This document shows, in pieces, positions 14,530 to 18,871 of a stretch of 18,871 nt of DNA; within the stretch, counting starts at the first letter, position 1; the number at the start of each line of letters is the position of its first letter. The stretch spans positions 1 to 18,871 of the forward strand of contig CAJUCU010000024.1 in NCBI GenBank assembly GCA_910585335.1, read 5' to 3'. The notes below the pieces were generated by a model, which was not told the DNA's origin, did no database searches, and was given only the letters and a program-made list of their open reading frames with translations. Origin of the DNA: an uncultured Bacilli bacterium. GTDB lineage: Bacteria > Bacillota_I > Bacilli_A > RF39 > UBA660. Made by a program: the position numbers and the translations under genes.

Positions 14530-15090
14530 ATGTATGATGTAGAAAAAATAGAGAAAAGCATTCAAAAGGAGTTATCAGACTTTCGTTATCAACATACTAA
14601 ATTGGTTGCAATGGAAGCGCTTAATCTTGCAAATCATTATCAAGTAGAGAGACAAAAAGCATATGTGGCAGGACTTCTTCATGATATTGCTAAGGAGTAT
14701 CCTAGAGAAAAAAATATAAACTTGATAGAAAAGTATAAATTATCACCTCGATTAAAAGAGGAAGAATTTGAAAATATTATTCATGCTGATATAGGTGCAG
14801 AAGTAGCTAGAGAATATTATAATGTTGATGAAAATATTTATAGAGCGATTCAATATCATACGATTGGTAATAAAGATATGGATATTCTTGCAAAAATTGT
14901 ATTTGTAGCTGATAAAGTTGGTAGAGAAAGTTTAAATTTAGAAATGCAAGAAATAAAAAGAGTCGCTTATGAAAATATAGATGAAGCTATATACCGTTTT
15001 CTTTTAATGCAAAAAGAAAAACTCAAAAATAAAGGAAGGAGCTTACATCCAGATACGATTCAATTATTAAATAGGATAAGAGATAAGTGA
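14530..15090 (+). CDS. yqeK: Ap4A hydrolase, HD domain (YqeK)
   Basis: YqeK is an HD-fold, metal-dependent symmetrical diadenosine tetraphosphate hydrolase (Ap4A to two ADP), which clears an alarmone made by tRNA synthetases under heat or oxidative stress. The 186-aa length is typical. HD ligands are visible: His22 in Arg-Tyr-Gln-His, His51-Asp52 in Gly-Leu-Leu-His-Asp-Ile-Ala-Lys, His85 in His-Ala-Asp-Ile-Gly-Ala, His110 in Gln-Tyr-His-Thr-Ile-Gly, and Asp128 in Val-Ala-Asp-Lys. In many Bacilli yqeK follows nadD and precedes rsfS; here it stands alone with its own -10 region, which is unusual. The ATG follows an AAAGGAG site. No clear terminator was seen after it. Confidence 0.92.
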   Translation: MYDVEKIEKSIQKELSDFRYQHTKLVAMEALNLANHYQVERQKAYVAGLLHDIAKEYPREKNINLIEKYKLSPRLKEEEFENIIHADIGAEVAREYYNVDENIYRAIQYHTIGNKDMDILAKIVFVADKVGRESLNLEMQEIKRVAYENIDEAIYRFLLMQKEKLKNKGRSLHPDTIQLLNRIRDK

Positions 15091-15131
15091 AATAATTTTG
15101 TTTTATTCAAGTAGAAGATAGTTATTTGTGT

Positions 15132-15161
15132 ATGGCAATCAGTGGTAAATCTAGTATAATT
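15132..15161 (+). promoter_or_regulatory. Promoter of the glycosylase-hydrolase-MFS operon
   Basis: ATGGCA (15132-15137), a 17-bp spacer and TATAAT (15155-15160) precede the first gene by about 70 bases. The -10 lies in a 15-mer identical to that before yqeK. Confidence 0.55.
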
Positions 15162-15232
15162 AGATTAAGCTAAAATAAGATGTTGTCATATCATTTGACT
15201 AGAACATTATCTTACTAAGTAGGAGGTATGTT

Positions 15233-15886
15233 ATGAATTTAAACGTTTTAGAAAAAGAATATGATAAATTACAGCAAAAATATGGTGCAAAAGGGTTGAA
15301 TTCTATTTATAATGGCGGTTGTTCGGAAAATCCAGATATTTGTTTTGTATTTATGAATCCGACAGGGAGAAATCCAGCATCACAAAAAGATTGGAAGGGT
15401 CTTAGAGCACCATGGATTGGAACTAAAAATATTTGGGATTTATTTGAGGCTTTAGAACTAATAGATAAGGAGATATATGAACAAATTCGAAGTAGAAAAG
15501 GATCGGAATGGACAGAAGAGTTTGCAGAAGAGGTTTATCAAAATGTAAAAAAGCATCGATACTTTATCACGAACCTTGGTAAATGCACTCAAGAAGATGC
15601 TAGGGAACTTCCAGATTCTGTACTTTCAAAATATTTAAGTTTATTGGAAAAAGAAATTTCGATGATTAAGCCTAAGGTAGTTATTTTGTTTGGAAATCAG
15701 GTAAGTTCTATTGTACTAAATCAAAAAATCTCAGTTTCTAAGGTAAGAAAACAATGCTTTTCAAAAGAAATAGGAGAAGAGAAATATAACTGTTATAGTG
15801 TTTATTATCCTGTTGGAAATGGAAGGTTCAATATTGGTAAAGCGATAGAAGACATAAAATGGATTATAGAACAGGAATGTAAGTAA
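15233..15886 (+). CDS. Uracil-DNA-glycosylase-superfamily protein
   Basis: This 217-aa protein has the UDG fold. Motif 1 reads Phe-Met-Asn-Pro-Thr-Gly-Arg-Asn-Pro (about 40-48), followed by a Trp-rich loop, Tyr-Phe-Ile-Thr-Asn-Leu-Gly-Lys-Cys (the uracil-binding Asn strand), and Ile-x-x-Ile-Lys-Pro-Lys-Val-Val-Ile-Leu-Phe-Gly (strand before the DNA-binding helix). The usual second active-site motif His-Pro-Ser is replaced by Tyr-Pro-Val-Gly-Asn-Gly-Arg-Phe-Asn near the C-terminus, so activity on uracil is uncertain. An AGGAGG site supports the ATG. It is followed after 27 bp by a serine hydrolase gene, probably co-transcribed. Confidence 0.8.
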   Translation: MNLNVLEKEYDKLQQKYGAKGLNSIYNGGCSENPDICFVFMNPTGRNPASQKDWKGLRAPWIGTKNIWDLFEALELIDKEIYEQIRSRKGSEWTEEFAEEVYQNVKKHRYFITNLGKCTQEDARELPDSVLSKYLSLLEKEISMIKPKVVILFGNQVSSIVLNQKISVSKVRKQCFSKEIGEEKYNCYSVYYPVGNGRFNIGKAIEDIKWIIEQECK

Positions 15887-15913
15887 GGGAAAAAAGATGA
15901 AGGAGAAAAATTT

Positions 15914-16468
15914 ATGAAGAATAATTATTTGTTAATACATGGAAGTTTTGGAAATCCGTATGTTAATTGGTTTCCTTGTTTAAGAAAAGAAATAGAAAAA
16001 AAGAATCTTGAAGTATATACGCCAGACTTTCCAACGGGTGTTGGATTTCAAAATTATGAAAATTGGTCTAATTTGTTAAAAGCTTACTTGGAAGCTCAAA
16101 TTCTTACTGAAAATACGATTATTTTTGCACATTCGATTGCTCCTGTTTTTATTTGCAAGTTTCTAGTAGAGCATAAAATTAAAGTAAAAAGATTGGTCTT
16201 CATTTGTGGATTTAATAACTATTATGGTATTAATAAAGAATACGATACTGTAAATAAAAGTATGTATTTTGATAATTTATCAGATATAAAAAAATATTGT
16301 GATGACATTGTTTGTTTTTATACCGATAATGATCCTTATGTAAAATATGAGGTGGAAAAACAGTTTGCGGATTCATTAACAGAAAATCAAATAATGATTT
16401 CTAAAGGAGGACATTTAAACAGCGAGAGTGGTTACTTAGAATTTTCACAATTATTAGAATATTTATAA
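15914..16468 (+). CDS. RBBP9/YdeN-type alpha/beta serine hydrolase
   Basis: A small alpha/beta hydrolase (184 aa) of the RBBP9/YdeN type. The oxyanion region is Ile-His-Gly-Ser-Phe-Gly-Asn-Pro (near residue 8), the nucleophile Ser lies in Ala-His-Ser-Ile-Ala-Pro (about 75), the acid in Tyr-Thr-Asp-Asn-Asp-Pro-Tyr-Val, and the base in Gly-Gly-His-Leu-Asn. It is cytosolic; natural substrates of this family are largely unknown. AAGGAG precedes the ATG. It sits between the glycosylase-fold gene (27 bp) and the MFS gene (13 bp), in an apparent operon. Confidence 0.88.
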   Translation: MKNNYLLIHGSFGNPYVNWFPCLRKEIEKKNLEVYTPDFPTGVGFQNYENWSNLLKAYLEAQILTENTIIFAHSIAPVFICKFLVEHKIKVKRLVFICGFNNYYGINKEYDTVNKSMYFDNLSDIKKYCDDIVCFYTDNDPYVKYEVEKQFADSLTENQIMISKGGHLNSESGYLEFSQLLEYL

Positions 16469-16481
16469 AAGGGTGTTTTTT

Positions 16482-17672
16482 ATGAAGTATATTTTAAAAA
16501 ATAAAAATTTGAAGTATATATTTTTTATGATTATTTTTCTTAGTATTTCTTTGGGGCTTTGGAATAATTTTCGTCTTTTGTGGTTAGAGAATAATGCTCT
16601 TACTGCTGAAGAAATCGGTAAAATCATGAGTCTGTCCTCTCTTTTTGGTTGTATTGCTATTTTGTTTATTTCTCTAAAAATTGACATGAATCGCATTAAA
16701 GAAATGGTAGGGTGGACTTTAATTATTAAAATACTTGCTCAACTTATTTTATTTTTAGGTTATCAGCATTTATCTACTAAAGTGATTGCCAGTCTTTTTA
16801 TTTTTGATATTGCTAGTTACTCCGTTGGTTTTTTAGGCATTTATCCTCTTATCACTAGAGTAGAAAAAAATGAAAATATTTATAGTTATCGAAAACTGGC
16901 ACAGTATATTTTTCAGGATGTTGGTATTTTATTAGGTGGCGTTTTATTAGGCGTTTCTCTTGGTCGGTTTGTTTTTTCTTATAATAGTTTTTTATTCATT
17001 TCTGTTTTATCTCTTGCTATTTCTTATTTCTTTTTAAGCAGAGTGCAATTTGATAGGGCAGAGCATTTAAAAAATGTTCGATTTCGGGATTTTTTTCAAC
17101 TATTGAAAAAAGATCGTATTCAAGTTTTTTATTTTCTTTATTGTTTGATTGGAAACACATCTTATTATTGTGCTTTAGGAATGCAGATGCTAATACTTAC
17201 CAATATACTTGATTATTCTGCTAAAGATGCTACTTTTTTCTTTTTGGTTATGGGGATTATTGCCGATGTTTTTGGTGTTGTGGCACTTAAAAAGTTAACT
17301 CCTAAAAATGATTATTTCACTATATTTTGTAAATTAGGCTTTCGAATGGTTGGATATACAGTAGCTTTCTTATTTCCTTGCAAAGAACTTATTTTAATTG
17401 CTATTATTGTTGCACTTTTTACATCTACTGCTTATGAGAATAAAACAGATGGTATTTATTTCAATCAATTGGATACTGATTATCAGTTGGTTGCTTCTAA
17501 TGTACGTAATTTAATTAATAAATTAGGAGAAACTTTTGGGTTCTTTTTGGCAGGAATTTTATTTCCGTTTGGTGCATCATCTATCTTTGGAGTAGCAGCA
17601 TTTATTGGATTTATTCAACTTGGAATTGGATGGTATTTGGTTTATTTGAGAGTTTCAAAAAGTAAGTATTGA
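16482..17672 (+). CDS. MFS transporter
   Basis: A 396-aa polytopic membrane protein with about 12 hydrophobic segments and short charged loops; Leu-x-x-Arg-Val-x-x-x near the middle loop separates the two halves, as in major facilitator superfamily carriers. The substrate cannot be deduced. A GTG at 16473 is in frame, but that GTG is part of the ribosome site (AAAGGGTG) for the ATG at 16482, which is the better start. It lies 13 bp after the hydrolase and ends the operon at a strong terminator. Confidence 0.8.
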   Translation: MKYILKNKNLKYIFFMIIFLSISLGLWNNFRLLWLENNALTAEEIGKIMSLSSLFGCIAILFISLKIDMNRIKEMVGWTLIIKILAQLILFLGYQHLSTKVIASLFIFDIASYSVGFLGIYPLITRVEKNENIYSYRKLAQYIFQDVGILLGGVLLGVSLGRFVFSYNSFLFISVLSLAISYFFLSRVQFDRAEHLKNVRFRDFFQLLKKDRIQVFYFLYCLIGNTSYYCALGMQMLILTNILDYSAKDATFFFLVMGIIADVFGVVALKKLTPKNDYFTIFCKLGFRMVGYTVAFLFPCKELILIAIIVALFTSTAYENKTDGIYFNQLDTDYQLVASNVRNLINKLGETFGFFLAGILFPFGASSIFGVAAFIGFIQLGIGWYLVYLRVSKSKY

Positions 17673-17682
17673 AATCTGTAAT

Positions 17683-17710
17683 AAAAAAGAATCCTGTGGG
17701 ATTCTTTTTT
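17683..17710. terminator. Rho-independent terminator
   Basis: A perfect 12-bp stem (17683-17694 with 17699-17710), a TGTG loop and a terminal run of six T close the MFS operon. The matching A run makes it potentially bidirectional. Confidence 0.88.
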
Positions 17711-17783
17711 ATCTAAGTGGGGAAAAACACATTCAAGTTACGAACTTTATTCTCTTTCTAAATTATTATATAGATACTGTTAT

Positions 17784-17812
17784 AAAATTTCATTGGGAGT
17801 ATATGAAATTTT
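17784..17812. repeat. 10-bp perfect inverted repeat upstream of the radical SAM gene
   Basis: AAAATTTCAT (17784-17793) and ATGAAATTTT (17803-17812) flank a 9-nt loop. It lies about 67 bases before the start of the next gene and just upstream of a TATAAT (17825-17830). It could be an operator or leader structure; there is no U run for a terminator. Confidence 0.45.
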
Positions 17813-17878
17813 GGTAATTTATTATATAATATTATTAATAAGAGTTTTAATTGTTAATTCTTATAGAAGGGTAGAAGG

Positions 17879-18810
17879 ATGAAAAATAGTATGGAAAATT
17901 TTGAAGTTGTTGAAAATTTTAGTAAGTTAATTGATTATAATTCTAGAAGCTGGAACAAAGAAAAGATAGACTAAAATATGACGATAAACGAATAATAGAA
18001 TGTATGACTATTGTTCATTTAAAAGATACTATTCCAGTAGATTTAACTATTGAAATAAGTAATATGTATAATTGTATTGTTGGTTGTAGATTTTGCGCTT
18101 CTGGTTCTTTACCTGAGAGAGCATTTTTTCTTACTGCAAAAGATTATATGAAACAAGTTGAAACTTGTTTAACGTACAGTAATGAAAATCCAGATAATTA
18201 TCCTAATTTTTATATTGCATTTACTGGTATTGGCGAGCCGTCTATAGTCAAGGAAGAAATTGCTAAAGGAATAAATATGATTAAAGAAAAATATAATAAT
18301 GTTCAAGTAAACATTGCAACTACTGCTTTTGATAACACTTGTTTTGATTATTGGGATAGTATGAATCTTCCTATTAGAACATTGCAATTACCATATTATT
18401 CTTGTGATGATAAAAATTTAAGTTATATTATACAAAATCTTCCATCAAATTATGATTTAACTGAAAATATTGTTAAGGCGATAAAATATAAAAATAATCA
18501 TAAAAGTTGTAGAGTTAAAGTTAATTTTGTCGTTATAAATGATATTAACAGTTCTGATGATGAAGTATCTGAAATGCTTGAATATTTAAACAAATTTAAG
18601 AACGATATTATTATTAAAATATCATTTTTGAATTATACAAAAAAATGTCAAGAAAACAATTTATCGTCACCTAATAATGATAGGATGTTAGAAATTATAA
18701 ATCGAGTTAAATCAGAAGGATTTGAATGTTATTTGTTTGGTACTAAAAACAATACTGAATTAGGTTGTGGACAGTTAGTACAAAACTACATTTCAAGAGA
18801 TGATCTATAG
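17879..18810 (+). pseudogene. RlmN/Cfr-like radical SAM protein with a 5' frameshift
   Basis: The uninterrupted part (ATG at 18004, 268 aa) has Cys24-x3-Cys28-x2-Cys31, which binds the radical SAM 4Fe-4S cluster, then Gly-Ile-Gly-Glu-Pro (75-79) and a C-terminal Gly-Cys255-Gly-Gln-Leu like the methyl-carrying Cys of RlmN/Cfr. The ATG at 18004 has no ribosome site, and the preceding 18 codons in its frame still look coding (Ile-Ile-Glu-Cys just before it). A well-placed ribosome site and ATG at 17879 open another frame that ends at 17974; a single lost base near 17945-17947 would join the two. The position matching the second catalytic Cys of RlmN is Glu17. It could instead be a functional shorter protein, or a sequencing error. 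Confidence 0.6.
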
Positions 18811-18871
18811 AGTACCTTGTCTATATAATTTAACAGCATAAATTTTAGCGTTTAAATCGTGTGGTAAATAT

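Noticed and set aside
16473..16481. GTG start of the MFS gene
   Set aside because: The GTG is part of the AAAGGGTG ribosome site for the ATG at 16482.
16463..16696. Minus-strand frame over the MFS start, and another at 18169-18387 inside the radical SAM gene
   Set aside because: Both lie wholly opposite convincing genes and have no SD or family features.
1..18871. CRISPR arrays, tRNA or rRNA genes
   Set aside because: No regularly spaced repeats, cloverleaf or conserved rRNA sequence were seen on either strand.

Overview
The window looks like chromosomal DNA from a low-GC Bacillota (Firmicutes), probably an uncultured gut-type Bacilli lineage. AT content is very high, Shine-Dalgarno (SD) sites of the AGGAGG type are strong, and several promoters are near-consensus sigma-A type with U-run terminators. 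TGA is used as a stop and TGG for Trp, so the code is standard and not the Mycoplasma code. No finer taxonomic call can be supported from sequence alone. A decayed collagen-like spore-surface-type gene hints at a sporulating ancestry.

Left part (1-4063), the accessory region. A lone unknown gene (168-731) has a perfect consensus promoter and its own terminator. It is followed by a roughly 700-bp non-coding stretch rich in hairpins, then a SymE/AbrB-like small gene (1427-1660) and an IS110-family DEDD transposase (1785-3131). Immediately after the transposase lie two features absent from a plain ORF list. One is a short plus-strand RNA (about 3144-3256) with its own extended -10 promoter and terminator; its three hairpins all carry a CTAG-containing loop. 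The other is a convergent 27-codon minus-strand gene for a hydrophobic peptide with a strong SD and promoter. Together these read as a type I toxin-antitoxin pair of the TxpA/RatA or Fst layout, or alternatively the RNA is the guide (bridge) RNA of the IS110 element. The block ends at a LOG-family gene that has lost its N-terminal third.

Middle part (4064-13133), ordinary chromosome. It holds CsaA-type tRNA-binding chaperone, a conserved-looking protein of unknown function with a long Val/Pro/Ala-rich tail, an M18 aminopeptidase, a convergent UvsE-type UV-damage endonuclease, and a very large cell-surface protein (1589 aa). The surface protein has a signal peptide, an NPCBM module, a transglutaminase-like domain, a discoidin module, Ig-like repeats and a C-terminal membrane anchor.

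Right part (13134-18871). A frameshifted collagen-like gene and a GNAT acetyltransferase run on the minus strand. Divergently come yqeK (Ap4A hydrolase) and then an apparent three-gene operon: uracil-DNA-glycosylase-fold protein, RBBP9/YdeN-type serine hydrolase and MFS transporter. Last is an RlmN/Cfr-like radical SAM gene whose 5' end is in a different frame and which lacks one of the two catalytic cysteines of the family.
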